Shown here piece by piece: positions 31,360 to 40,868 of a stretch of DNA of 64,000 bases (the first letter of the stretch is position 1; each line of letters begins with the position of its first letter). The DNA is from Bailinhaonella thermotolerans (GTDB taxonomy: Bacteria > Actinomycetota > Actinomycetes > Streptosporangiales > Streptosporangiaceae): the NCBI RefSeq assembly GCF_003594875.1, contig NZ_QZEY01000006.1, positions 248,001 through 312,000 on the forward strand. The letters run 5' to 3'. The notes under the pieces were generated by a model that saw nothing but the letters and a program-made list of their open reading frames with translations, ran no database searches and was not told the DNA's origin. A program made the position numbers and the translations under genes.

Positions 31360-32156
31360 GCGGGACCCGGTTCAGCCTCAACCAGTGGACCGCCCGCCAC
31401 TGGCCCCTCCCGGAGCTGGTCGAGACCTGCGCCCGCGAGGGCGTCGGGGCCGGGCTGTGGCGCGAGCCGGTGCGGGAGTACGGCCTGGAGCGCGCGGCCA
31501 AGCTGGTGCGCGACGCGGGGCTGGACGTCACCTCGCTCTGCCGGGGCGGCTTCTTCACCACCGCGGCCGGCCTCGACGACAACCGCCGCGCGATCGACGA
31601 GGCCGCCGCGCTCGGCACCGCCGTACTCGTGCTCGTCAGCGGCGGCCTGCCCGACGGCTCGCGCGACCTCGACGGCGCCCGGGAGCGGGTCGCGGACGCG
31701 CTCGCCGAGCTGGCGCCGTACGCGGGCGAGCGCGGGGTGCGCCTGGCGATCGAGCCGTTGCACCCGATGTACTGCTCCGACCGCTGCGTGATCTCCACGC
31801 TCGGGCAGGCGATCGACCTCGCGTCCCGTTTCCCGGTGGAACAGGTCGGGGTGTGCGTGGACACGTACCACGTCTGGTGGGACCCGGCGGTCTGGGCGGA
31901 CATCGCCCGCGCCCCCGGGCGCATCGCCGCCTTCCAGGTCGCCGACTGGACCACCCCGCTCCCGGCGGGCGTCCTGACCGGCCGCGGCCTCCTCGGCGAC
32001 GGCTGCGTGGAGCTCCGCCGCTTCCGCGAGGCCGTGGACACGGCGGGCTACACCGGCCCGGTCGAGGCGGAGATCTTCAACGAGGAACTGTGGGCCATGC
32101 CCGGCGAGGACGTCCTCGCCCTGGTCAGGGCCCGCTACGAGGAACACGTCGTCTGA
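31356..32156 (+). CDS. Sugar phosphate isomerase/epimerase (xylose isomerase-like TIM barrel)
   Basis: 266 residues; GTG overlaps the preceding stop. TIM-barrel strands and metal ligands typical of AP endonuclease family 2 folds appear: LAIEPLHPM (Glu), VCVDTYHVWWD (Asp, His), FQVADW and VEAEIFNEELW (Glu). These enzymes isomerise or epimerise keto-sugars with a divalent metal. With the oxidoreductase and DUF993 gene it forms a coherent three-step route for a sugar or inositol-like substrate. A strong hairpin terminator follows at 32163. Confidence 0.88.
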   Translation: MSGTRFSLNQWTARHWPLPELVETCAREGVGAGLWREPVREYGLERAAKLVRDAGLDVTSLCRGGFFTTAAGLDDNRRAIDEAAALGTAVLVLVSGGLPDGSRDLDGARERVADALAELAPYAGERGVRLAIEPLHPMYCSDRCVISTLGQAIDLASRFPVEQVGVCVDTYHVWWDPAVWADIARAPGRIAAFQVADWTTPLPAGVLTGRGLLGDGCVELRRFREAVDTAGYTGPVEAEIFNEELWAMPGEDVLALVRARYEEHVV

Positions 32157-32162
32157 CCTCCG

Positions 32163-32204
32163 GTACGGCTGGCGCCCGCCGGTGTCGCCGGGCGCCAGCC
32201 GTAC
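32163..32204 (+). terminator. Terminator of the LacI-regulated operon
   Basis: Perfect 15-bp stem GTACGGCTGGCGCCC (32163-32177) with GGGCGCCAGCCGTAC (32190-32204), 12-base loop, six bases past the stop. The arm GTACGGCTGGCGCC is the same core that opens repeats at 9005, 12878 and 41815, so the dispersed element can act as a terminator arm. Confidence 0.85.
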
Positions 32205-32343
32205 GGGACACGGCGAACCCACACGTAAGGGTTGATCGGGGCCGGGCCGGGGAACGGCGGCCGCGGGGCTCCCGGCGCGAGCCGTACCGGATGATGGGCG
32301 GACAGGACGCCAGGGCGGCGAGCCTCCGCCGGGGAGGGGATCC

Positions 32344-33120
32344 ATGACACGCTGGGCCTTCAGCACGCTGGGCGTGCCGGGCGCGCCGCTGGCCGAGACG
32401 GTGCGGCTGGCGCGGGAGCACGGCGCGGCGGGGCTGGAGCTGCGCGTGCACCCGGACGAGGAGGTGCGCCTCGGGCTGGACACGGGGGAACGCCGCCGGA
32501 TCCGGGCGCTCCTCGCGGACGCGGGGCTGGAGGTCCCCTGCCTGGCCACCTACGTGCGGATATGCGGGGACGCCCCGGATCGGGAGGTGCTGGAGGAGGC
32601 GAGGGCGGCGATCGCGCTGGCCCGCGACCTCGGCGGAGCGGCGATCCGGCTGTTCCCCGGCGGCGTGGGTGACGGCGCGGACGAGGACCGGGCCGTCCGC
32701 CGGCTGGACGCGCTGGCGGCGGACGCGGACGCGGCGGGCGTGCGCCTCCTGGTCGAGACCCACGACTCCCACCCCACCGGCGAGGCGGTGGCCCGCCTGC
32801 TCGCCGGGACCGGCGCGGCCGCGATCTGGGATCTCCTGCACCCCTGGCGTCACGGCGAATCCCCCGGGGCGACGATGGCGGCCCTCGGCGACCGCCTGGC
32901 GTACGTCCAGATCAAGGACGTCGCCTCCCCCGCGGACCTCACCCCGATCCCGCTCGGGTCCGGCGCGGTCCCCCTGGAGGAGGCCGGCGCCCTCCTGCGC
33001 GGATCGGGCTGGCGCGGCTGGGTGAGCCTGGAGTGGGAGAAAGCCTGGCATCCCGGAGCCCTCCCCCTCCCCGAGGCGCTGCCCGGTGCCCGCGCCTGGA
33101 CCGAGCGCCACCTCCCCTGA
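32344..33120 (+). CDS. Sugar phosphate isomerase/epimerase, second TIM-barrel protein
   Basis: 258 residues, ATG with GGGAGGGGA upstream. TIM-barrel pattern: WAFSTLGVPG, GLELRVHPDE, RLLVETHDSHPTGEAVARLL (metal Glu, His), AAIWDLLHPWRHGE (Asp, His), VQIKDVA and WVSLEWEKAWHP (Glu). It follows the terminator of the LacI operon by 140 bases and probably has its own promoter; it may work on a related substrate. It is only distantly similar to its upstream neighbour. Confidence 0.85.
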   Translation: MTRWAFSTLGVPGAPLAETVRLAREHGAAGLELRVHPDEEVRLGLDTGERRRIRALLADAGLEVPCLATYVRICGDAPDREVLEEARAAIALARDLGGAAIRLFPGGVGDGADEDRAVRRLDALAADADAAGVRLLVETHDSHPTGEAVARLLAGTGAAAIWDLLHPWRHGESPGATMAALGDRLAYVQIKDVASPADLTPIPLGSGAVPLEEAGALLRGSGWRGWVSLEWEKAWHPGALPLPEALPGARAWTERHLP

Positions 33121-33302
33121 CCCGCCCTGCGTGTCCCCGGCAGGCCCCGGGACCGGCCCCGAGATCGATAAAGGCACGGCGGCACCCCTGACACCGGACG
33201 CTCCGCCGTACGCCTCGGGGGCGGCGGGAGGCGGTGGCGCACGGGGGCGCGGGCGGCATCGTGAGCGGAGTGGGGGTCGTCGGGACCGGCGGAGGTGGGG
33301 CG

Positions 33303-33525
33303 GTTGCGCGTACTGGTCACCGAGACGGGAAGCGTGTCCGCGCGCCAGGTCGTCACGTGCTCGGCCTGGCCGGGCACCACGTCGAGGAGCTGGAGTCACG
33401 CCCGGGCGGCCTGCTGCGACATACGCGGTTCCCTCGGCGGCGGCACCGGGTGCCGAGCGTTCGGGGCCGATCCCGGCGGGTCGGTGGACGCGCCGGCCGA
33501 GACGGTGGCCGTACGGCTTCCGCCG
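33303..33525 (+). pseudogene. Frameshifted N-terminal remnant of an ATP-grasp-type protein
   Basis: One frame reads LRVLVTETGSVSARQVVT; a second frame takes over with LGLAGHHVEELESRPGGLLR then HTRFPRRRHRVP; the first frame then resumes with AFGADPGGSVDAPAETV. Joined, this resembles the pre-ATP-grasp Rossmann part of carboxylate-amine ligase-like proteins (VLVTDAG...AR......GH.V...D....). There is no ATP-grasp body after it, so the gene is truncated as well as frameshifted twice. The rest of the 438-bp gap holds nothing I can support. Family assignment is from memory. Confidence 0.42.
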
Positions 33526-33558
33526 TCTGGTGCCGTGGGGGCCGTACCGGGTGACGGG

Positions 33559-34370
33559 TTAGACGCGGGGGCCGGGGGCTCGGCGGAAGGTGAAGGGCCG
33601 GCTCTCCCGGCCGGGGATGACGAACCAGCATTCGCCGGTTCCCTCGCTGTCCAGGAGGGTGGTGAAGGTGTCCACGACCTGGCCGACCTCCAGGACGGGG
33701 AAGCCTATGCGCTCCAGGACGGCCTTTCCCTCGCCGAGGATCGCGGTGTCGGTGAAGCTGGGGCAGAGGGCCTGGACCTTGATGCCCTGGGGGGCCACCT
33801 CCTGGGCCAGGGAGCGGACGAAGCCGACCACCGCGTGTTTGTTGGCGGCGTAGATGGGGTCGCCGGGGATGCCCGCGATGCCGGCCATGCTGGCGGTGGC
33901 GACGATGGTGCCGCCGCCGGCGGCCTTGAGGGCGGGGAGGGCGGCCACCGTGCCGTAGACGACCCCGTCGAGGTTGACGCCCATGGCGCGGCGGTAGCGC
34001 TCGGGGTCGAAGTCGTCGCCGACGCCGCAGCCGGAGGCGATGCCGGCGTTGAGGAAGACCAGGTCGAGGCGGCCGTGGGCGGTCTGGGCGGCGCTCACCG
34101 CCGCCTTGTTGGCCGCGAGGTCGGAGACGTCGCAGTGGACGTAGGCGGCGCCCAGCTCATCGGCCAGGGCCTTGCCCCGGTCGTCGTCCACGTCGGCCAG
34201 GACGAGGGAGGCGCCGAGGTCGGCCAGGCGGCGGGCCACGGCGGCGCCGATGCCGTTGCTCGCGCCCGTGACCAGGGCGACCTTGCCGGGGAGGGTGCCG
34301 GTGCCGACCGGGCTCGGCACGGGGGCGGGCGCGCCGAGGCCGCTGAGGAGGCCGCCGGAATCGGTGTGGG

Positions 34371-34374
<4 letters not shown>
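33559..34374 (-). CDS. Short-chain dehydrogenase/reductase (SDR)
   Basis: 271 residues, classical SDR: cofactor loop VTGASNGIGAAVARRLADLG (residues 35-54), Asp after beta-2 (LADVDDD), NAG (near 110), catalytic Ser in ATASMAG and YAANK with Tyr and Lys (near 168-172). The acidic residue after beta-2 suggests NAD(H). GTG start in a GTGA overlap with the acyl-CoA dehydrogenase stop. Last gene of a three-gene operon with phosphotransferase and acyl-CoA dehydrogenase; it would oxidise a hydroxyacyl or secondary alcohol in a short catabolic route. Confidence 0.9.
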
Positions 34375-35606
<1,232 letters not shown>

Positions 35607-35614
35607 GGGGGCTC

Positions 35615-36652
35615 CTACAGGTAGGTGTCCGCCTTCGCGAACAGGGCCAGGGTGATCGCGTGCAGGAGGTCCCCGACACCCTTGTCCGCCTTGCCCGCGC
35701 AGGCCCTGGCGTGGGTGCCCTCCAGGATGATGCCGCACTTGAAGCAGGCCAGGACGGTGTACCAGTCGATCGCGGACAGGTCGCGCGCGCTCCGCTCGGC
35801 GTACCGCGCGATCACCTCGCCGGGGCCGGGGAAGCCGCTCACGTCCGCCAGCGAGGTCGCCACGCCCAGCTCCGCGCCGCCCACCGGCCACATCGCCAGC
35901 AGCCAGCCCAGGTCCAGCAGCGGGTCGCCGATCGTGCACATCTCCCAGTCCACGATCGCGGCCAGCCGCGGGCGCTCGCGGTCGAGCAGCACGTTGGCCA
36001 GGTGGTAGTCGCCGTGCATGATCCCCGGCGTCCACGTCCTCGGCCGGTTGGCCTCCAGCCACGCCGCCACGCGGTCGAGCTGGGGGATCCGCGGCCCGCC
36101 GTACCCGTCCAGCTCGCCGTAGGTGTCCAGCTCGTGCATCCACCGGCCGACCTGGCGCTCCAGGAACCCGTCGGGCTTGCCGAAGTCGCCCAGGCCCACC
36201 GCCTCGTGGTCCACCGCGCCCAGCGCCGCGATCCCGTCCACCACGTCCAGCCCGGCCGCGTGCCGCCAGGACTCGTCCCGGGAGTACGGCGCGGGCAGCC
36301 CGGCGGTCGGGTTGAACCCGTCCACGGGCTCCATCAGGTAGAAGACGACGCCGAGCACGCTCTCGTCGGGGCAGGCGGCGATCAGCCCGGGGTGCGGCAC
36401 GTCCGACCCGGCCAGCGCGGCGAGCACGCGGGCCTCGCGGCGCAGCACCTCGTTGCTCGCGCGGCGCAGGTGCCGGGGCGGCCTGCGCAGGACGTACTCC
36501 CGGCCGCCGCGCTCGAACCGCACGAGCACGTTCTGGGTGCCGCCGGCCAGCGTCTCGACCCGCCCGAAGGGGCCGGACGGCAGCCCCTGCGCGTCCATCC
36601 AGGCCGCGAGGCGGTCCAGGTCCACCAGTGCGGGGTCAACGCCGTCGGTCAT
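35615..36652 (-). CDS. Phosphotransferase family protein (ACAD10 kinase-like)
   Basis: 345 residues of the aminoglycoside phosphotransferase (APH) fold: FGRVETLAGGTQNVLVRFE (nucleotide loop), EYVLRRPP, EARVLAALAG, catalytic IMHGDYHLANVLLD (near 215-228, HGDxHxxN) and AIVDWEMCTIGDPLLDLGW (metal Asp near 240). It is the first gene of an operon with an acyl-CoA dehydrogenase, the bacterial equivalent of the human ACAD10/ACAD11 fusion, where the kinase phosphorylates 4-hydroxyacyl-CoA. That role is inferred from family and context. ATG start. Confidence 0.88.
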   Translation of the reverse strand: MTDGVDPALVDLDRLAAWMDAQGLPSGPFGRVETLAGGTQNVLVRFERGGREYVLRRPPRHLRRASNEVLRREARVLAALAGSDVPHPGLIAACPDESVLGVVFYLMEPVDGFNPTAGLPAPYSRDESWRHAAGLDVVDGIAALGAVDHEAVGLGDFGKPDGFLERQVGRWMHELDTYGELDGYGGPRIPQLDRVAAWLEANRPRTWTPGIMHGDYHLANVLLDRERPRLAAIVDWEMCTIGDPLLDLGWLLAMWPVGGAELGVATSLADVSGFPGPGEVIARYAERSARDLSAIDWYTVLACFKCGIILEGTHARACAGKADKGVGDLLHAITLALFAKADTYL

Positions 36653-37039
36653 GCGCCGCCTAACCTTGTGATGCGGATGCTCGACACTTTAAGTCAAGCG
36701 CCTGATCACCCTACCGAGGGGTAATCACCCTCACAAGGCATCCCCAGGGGCGACCGCCTCCGTGCCTCCCGCATGCGACGAAACCCGCGGCCCTCGCCAG
36801 CGCCACCCGAGGTCTCAGATGCGCCCAGGCCCGAGGACCCGGGCCGCATCCCGGGCCGTATCCGGCCCAGGCCCGAGAACCCGGGCCGTATCCGAGCCGT
36901 ATCCGGGCCGGCGCGAGATCGCGAGACCCCGCGAACGGCGGCGCCGTCGCCCAGGCCGTACGGCATGAGCGGGCGCCGCCGGATCGCGCGGATCGCTTTC
37001 CGCTATGACAGGTGGGGACGGAGGGACGGGCCGGGACCG
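36653..37039. other. Intergenic gap with short GC-rich repeats
   Basis: About 390 bases, no gene. The section 36820-36925 has several imperfect copies of CCCGGGCCGTATCC. The start at 36660-36720 is AT-richer (GACACTTTAAGTCAAGCGCC) and probably holds the promoter of the phosphotransferase operon on the minus strand. Confidence 0.5.
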
Positions 37040-37207
37040 CTAGGGACGGTCGGCGGCCAGGTACTCCTCGGCGTCCTCGCCCACCTGGTCGGTGTCATCG
37101 CTTCCCGACAGCTCCTGACGGAGGCGGTCAAGATCGATCGAGTGCTCGGTGTACTTCAGCCTGCGAGCGACCTTCGTCTGCTTCGCCTTGGCTCGACCTC
37201 GCCCCAT
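37040..37207 (-). CDS. DUF3073 family protein (55 aa)
   Basis: The start MGRGRAKAKQTKVARRLKY is diagnostic of DUF3073, a tiny basic-then-acidic protein almost confined to actinobacteria. The second half is acidic (SGSDDTDQVGEDAEEYLAA). The family usually lies near purM/housekeeping genes; here it stands alone. GAGGGGGA precedes ATG 37207. Function unknown; the basic N-terminus suggests nucleic acid or ribosome contact. Confidence 0.93.
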   Translation of the reverse strand: MGRGRAKAKQTKVARRLKYTEHSIDLDRLRQELSGSDDTDQVGEDAEEYLAADRP

Positions 37208-37352
37208 GGGCTCCCCCTCACACCGGCCGTGTCGGGCCTCTCGTCGTCCGGAACTTCGCGGTCCGGGACCACGGGGCTCCCGGCCCGCATGTGGCCCGGC
37301 CGAGACCCCGGGTGTCATCTGAAGAGTGGGTAAGCATCATACATTATGCGTT

Positions 37353-37380
37353 GGCAAGTTGAAGAATTCTGAAACTTGCC
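37353..37380 (+). promoter_or_regulatory. Inverted repeat in AT-rich promoter of the ArsR gene
   Basis: GGCAAGTT (37353-37360) and AACTTGCC (37373-37380), perfect 8-bp arms with a 12-base spacer centred on GAATTC. The region 37330-37375 (CATACATTATGCG) is one of the most AT-rich in the window. Fits a dimeric ArsR operator overlapping its promoter. Confidence 0.65.
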
Positions 37381-37535
37381 CCACGATGAAGAGATGATGC
37401 CTGGCGGGAAGCGAGGTCGGACCGGAGTCACGACGAGCGCACGAGCCACTCATGAACCCGGACCCGACCCGCGGCGCTGGAAGCCACACGATAGCGCTGG
37501 GGAGGCGACGAGCGGGCTTGGCAGGGCCTCCTGAC

Positions 37536-37874
37536 ATGTCCGTGCCGCTCTACCAGGCCAAGGCCGAGCTGTTCCGCACGCTGGGACACCCGGTCCGGAT
37601 CCGCGTCCTGGAGATGCTGGGCGAGGGACCCCGCCCGGTGCGCGACCTGCTCGCCGAGCTCGACGTCGAGGCGTCGAGCCTGTCGCAGCAGCTCGCCGTG
37701 CTCCGCCGCGCGGGGATCGTCACGGCGACCCGCGAGGGCGCGACGGTCGTCTACGCCCTGTCCACCTCCGACGTGGCCGAACTCCTCGGCGCCGCGCGGC
37801 AGATCCTCACCGACATGCTCGACACCCAGGGCAAGCTCCTGGCCGAGCTCCGCGCCGAGTCGGGCGCCGGCTAG
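37536..37874 (+). CDS. ArsR family winged-helix regulator
   Basis: 112 residues from ATG 37536 (an in-frame ATG at 37452 would add 28 unconserved residues). The winged helix is plain: FRTLGHPVRIRVLEMLGEGP, VRDLLAELDVEASSLSQQLA, LRRAGIVTATREGATVVYAL. No CxC metal site of the ArsR/SmtB kind in the recognition helix, so the signal may not be a metal. The C-terminal helix is a dimerisation segment. A palindromic AT-rich region upstream suggests self-regulation. No obvious target next to it; many such regulators control SulP or YeeE transporters elsewhere. Confidence 0.9.
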   Translation: MSVPLYQAKAELFRTLGHPVRIRVLEMLGEGPRPVRDLLAELDVEASSLSQQLAVLRRAGIVTATREGATVVYALSTSDVAELLGAARQILTDMLDTQGKLLAELRAESGAG

Positions 37875-37972
37875 CGCGCCCGGGCGGCGGAAGGCCCGGC
37901 CGCCGTGTGCGCACGCCCCGGGCCGCTCCGGCATGCCCGGCATGCCCGGCTCCGCTCGGCGGCGGGGAGGTC

Positions 37973-38524
37973 TCACCCGGCCTCCCAGTCGGCGCGGTCC
38001 AGGGCGTACACCACCTCGCCGTGCTCGGAGCCCTCGATGGCCTCGGGCCAGTCCCCGAAGTACGTGCGGACGTAGGTCAGGCCGGCCTTCTCCATCACGC
38101 GGCGGGAGCCCTTGTTGACCGTCATGGTCTCGGCGACCACGCGGCGGGCGCCCAGCTCGGTGAACGCCTTGCGGACCAGCGCCCGGGAGCCCTCGGTGGC
38201 GTAGCCGGCGCCCCAGGCGGCCCTGCGCAGCCGGTATCCCAGCTCCGGCACCTCCGGGTCGTCCTTGGGGCAGAGCTCGAACCAGCCGAGGAAGCGCCCG
38301 GTGGCCTTCTCCGTCGCGGCGAAGTAGCCGTAGCCGGGGAACCTGGCGGCGCGGGCGAGCAGGCGGGGCAGGTGGTCGTTCCGGATCATCTCCGGCGGGG
38401 TGGGCCTGCCGCCGGTGAGGAAGCGCATCACCTCGGGGTCGGAGTCCAGCTCGATGAGCGCGTCCGCGTCGTCCTCGGTGAGCGCGCGCATCGTCATGCG
38501 CTCGGTCTCCAGATAGCCGTCCAT
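37973..38524 (-). CDS. GNAT family N-acetyltransferase (RimJ/RimL-like)
   Basis: 183 residues. Acetyl-CoA fold: LETERMTMRALTEDDADALI, GRFLGWFELCP, LGYRLRRAAWGAGYATEG (motif A equivalent of Q/RxxGxG/A) and AETMTVNKGSRRVMEKAGLT (motif B). The layout is that of RimJ-type enzymes which acetylate protein N-termini or small amines. ATG 38524. Convergent with the ArsR gene. Confidence 0.9.
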   Translation of the reverse strand: MDGYLETERMTMRALTEDDADALIELDSDPEVMRFLTGGRPTPPEMIRNDHLPRLLARAARFPGYGYFAATEKATGRFLGWFELCPKDDPEVPELGYRLRRAAWGAGYATEGSRALVRKAFTELGARRVVAETMTVNKGSRRVMEKAGLTYVRTYFGDWPEAIEGSEHGEVVYALDRADWEAG

Positions 38525-38600
38525 CCCGTCCCATCTCTCGCTGCGGACCTGCCGGTTTGATAGCACGCGGCGACGTCGCGCGGCGACGGGTTTTCCGGGC

Positions 38601-38733
38601 CGAGCCGTACGGCGGACGCCTCGCGGCGGGGTGAGGCGGAGCGCGAGCCGTACGGCGGACGCCCCCCGGAAGGCCGGCGCGAGCCGTACGGCGGACGCCC
38701 CTGGCCGGATGGGGCGGGGCGCGAGCCGTGCGG
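38601..38733 (+). repeat. Three-and-a-half copies of a 20-bp motif
   Basis: CGAGCCGTACGGCGGACGCC occurs at 38601-38620, 38644-38663 and 38680-38699, with a degenerate fourth (CGAGCCGTGCGG) near 38722. Spacing is irregular (43 and 36). Each copy is centred on CCGTACGG. They fill the gap between the two divergent acetyltransferase genes. Confidence 0.9.
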
Positions 38734-38803
38734 GCATTCCCTCTCGGCGAAAGGCGGGCAAGCCGGGGCGTATGATCACCGTGGCCTCGGGAGGGGATTT
38801 CGC

Positions 38804-39415
38804 GTGATCACCGTTCGGCAAGCCGCGGGGAACGCCGACGCGATCGTGCCGGTGCTGGCGCGCGCGTTCTACGACGACCCGATCTGGAGCTGGCTCGTGG
38901 CCGATCCCGCGACCCGGATCGAACGGCTGAGCCGGGTGTTCGACCCCATGGCGCGGCACGTGCACCTGCCCCGCGGGCTGAGCGAGGTCGCCGGGCGCGA
39001 CGGCGCGACCGAGGCGGTGGCGCTGTGGGACCCGCCCGGCACCTGGCGCGTGCCCCTGTCGGCGCAGCTCCGGCAGGCCCTCCCGCTCCTGCGCGCGTTC
39101 GGCCGCAGGACGCTGGCCGCGGCGCGCGCGCTGAGCGCGATGGAGGCGCGGCATCCGAAACGGCCGCACTACTACCTGGCGTTCCTGGCCACCGACCCGC
39201 CCGCGCAGGGCCACGGCCTCGGGGGCGCGCTGCTGCGATCCAGACTGGAGCGCTGCGACGCCGAACGCATGCCCGCCTACCTGGAGTCGTCCAAGGAGGC
39301 GAACGTGCCCTACTACGAGCGGTTCGGCTTCGAGGTGACCGAGAGGCTGGAGCTGCCCGGCGGGTGCCCGCCGGTCTGGCTCATGTGGCGCGACCCGCGC
39401 CCGGCGGACGGCTAA
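38804..39415 (+). CDS. GNAT family N-acetyltransferase
   Basis: 203 residues; GTG start. The pattern AFYDDPIWSWLVAD, YYLAFLATDPPAQGHGLGGA (motif A, acetyl-CoA pyrophosphate loop) and AYLESSKEANVPYYERFGFE (motif B) is the common actinomycete GNAT of the puromycin-acetyltransferase-like branch. Substrate unknown; often confers self-protection or modifies metabolites. Divergent from the other GNAT gene. Confidence 0.9.
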   Translation: MITVRQAAGNADAIVPVLARAFYDDPIWSWLVADPATRIERLSRVFDPMARHVHLPRGLSEVAGRDGATEAVALWDPPGTWRVPLSAQLRQALPLLRAFGRRTLAAARALSAMEARHPKRPHYYLAFLATDPPAQGHGLGGALLRSRLERCDAERMPAYLESSKEANVPYYERFGFEVTERLELPGGCPPVWLMWRDPRPADG

Positions 39416-39535
39416 CGCCGGAGCGGCTCCCGGCCGGAGTATCGGACCCTCGCGTGAGTACGGCCACCGGCCGCGTGCGGCCGCCTGCCGCGTGCGGCCG
39501 TCAGCCGAGTGCGGCCGTCAGCCGGGTGCGGCTTG

Positions 39536-39763
39536 TCAGTCGGAGTGGGGTTTCGGCCGGGGTGAGCGGTTCTGCTGCTTGCCCCGGTGGATCGAGGCCA
39601 GCCGCTCGCGGTGGTGGTGCGGGTCGTTGCGGGGCAGTTCGTGGCGCTGCTTGGACGCGCCGGTGGTCACGCCCTCCGCGCTGGGGCTCTTGCCCGCCTC
39701 CCGCGCCTGCCGCGCCGCCTTCCGGCGCTGCTGCTCGTCGCCTTCCACCTTCTTGCGGACCAT
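39536..39763 (-). CDS. Small basic conserved protein (75 aa)
   Basis: GGGGGGA precedes ATG 39763; an earlier ATG at 39787 is less well placed. The chain is very basic and low in hydrophobics: MVRKKVEGDEQQRRKAARQA, REAGKSPSAEGVTTGASKQR and HHHRERLASIHRGKQQ. I have seen this GKSPS..GVTTGASKQR pattern in other actinomycete genomes as an uncharacterised small protein. Likely cytoplasmic and disordered. Confidence 0.78.
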   Translation of the reverse strand: MVRKKVEGDEQQRRKAARQAREAGKSPSAEGVTTGASKQRHELPRNDPHHHRERLASIHRGKQQNRSPRPKPHSD

Positions 39764-40235
39764 GGTCGTCCCCCCGTTCCCGGACATTTCCGGCTATGTC
39801 GTGCGATACCCAAGGTCGTCCGCGTAACTCCTGTCCTTCTCCCGCGCGCCGCCTCTGGATCCGGTACGGCGGAGCGGCGTCGGCGAGGGCCGGCACGGCC
39901 GGGCGGGCGGGCCCGGGCGGCCGGGTCCCGGGGCGCCTTCGGGCGGCTCCCGGGGGCGGACGAGCGGTGTCACGGCACCTGGGTAGGAGGCGCCCCCTCC
40001 GTAAGTACTACCGGAGAGCCACGGCGGGGCCGCACCCCCGACCAAAGTGGGGATCCGGAACCAGACCAACGGGCGATGTGCCGCCGCGGGCCGTTCCCTA
40101 GGGTCGAAAGCGACACCCGCCCCTGAGTGATCTCGGGGATCCACGGGGGTCGATCAGGGGCGTCCCCGGATGCCCCGCCACCGCGCTCCCGGCACGCTGG
40201 GAGACCAGTCCACGCACCCCCGGGAGCCCCGCCGC
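39764..40235. other. Intergenic gap before dedA
   Basis: About 470 bases without a supported gene; frames are Arg/Pro/Gly-rich. A near-palindrome CCGTAAGTACTACCGG at about 39999 could be a regulator site, and GGGGATCC occurs at 40050 and 40135. Nothing else stands out. Confidence 0.4.
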
Positions 40236-40868
40236 ATGTCGCATACCATCCTGGACCTGCTCCACCAGGTCATGTCGTCGCCCTGGATCTACCTGGCGTT
40301 GTTCCTGCTCGCGGTGCTGGACGGGTTCTTCCCGATCGTCCCCGCGGAGACGTCGGTGATCACGGCCGGGGTGTTCGCGGCCACCGGAGCCACGAACCTC
40401 GCGCTCGTGATCGCTGTCGCCGCCGCGGGAGCGTTCGCCGGAGACCACATCTCCTACCTGATCGGCAGGAAGGCCGGGTCCCGGCTGCGCGACCGGCCGC
40501 GCACCCGCAAGGCGTACTCCTGGGCGGCCAAGGCGCTGGCCGAACGCGGTGGTCTGGTCCTCATCGTCGCCCGTTACATCCCCGGCGGCCGCACCGCCGT
40601 CACGATCACGATGGGCGCGGTGGCCTATCCGAGACGCTCCTTCGCCTTCTTCGACGCCCTGGCCGCGGGCTCCTGGGCGATCTACTCAGGCTTGATCGGA
40701 TTCTTCGGGGGAATGGCGTTCGAGCAGGACCCGATCAAGGGCCTCCTGTTCGGCCTCGGCCTGGCCCTGTCCATCACCGCGGTCGTCGAGGTGGTCCGCT
40801 GGGTCCGCAAGCGCCGCCGACCCGCCGCCGCCGACCCCCAGCACGAGCTCGTGGAGGCCTCCCGATGA
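40236..40868 (+). CDS. DedA family membrane protein
   Basis: 210 residues. Hallmarks: LFLLAVLDGFFPIVPAETSV with the conserved Pro and Glu (about 22-41), GDHISYLIGRKAGSRL, and ARYIPGGRTAV with the conserved Arg (near 118), then three C-terminal helices and a basic tail. DedA/VTT proteins are membrane proteins thought to flip or scramble lipid carriers and depend on the proton gradient. ATG 40236 is preceded by CGGGAG. Its TGA overlaps the next gene's ATG (ATGA). Confidence 0.92.
   Translation: MSHTILDLLHQVMSSPWIYLALFLLAVLDGFFPIVPAETSVITAGVFAATGATNLALVIAVAAAGAFAGDHISYLIGRKAGSRLRDRPRTRKAYSWAAKALAERGGLVLIVARYIPGGRTAVTITMGAVAYPRRSFAFFDALAAGSWAIYSGLIGFFGGMAFEQDPIKGLLFGLGLALSITAVVEVVRWVRKRRRPAAADPQHELVEASR

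Noticed and set aside
38601-38733. Repeat array considered as CRISPR
   Set aside because: Only three exact copies with irregular short spacers rich in the same motif, no leader and no cas genes.
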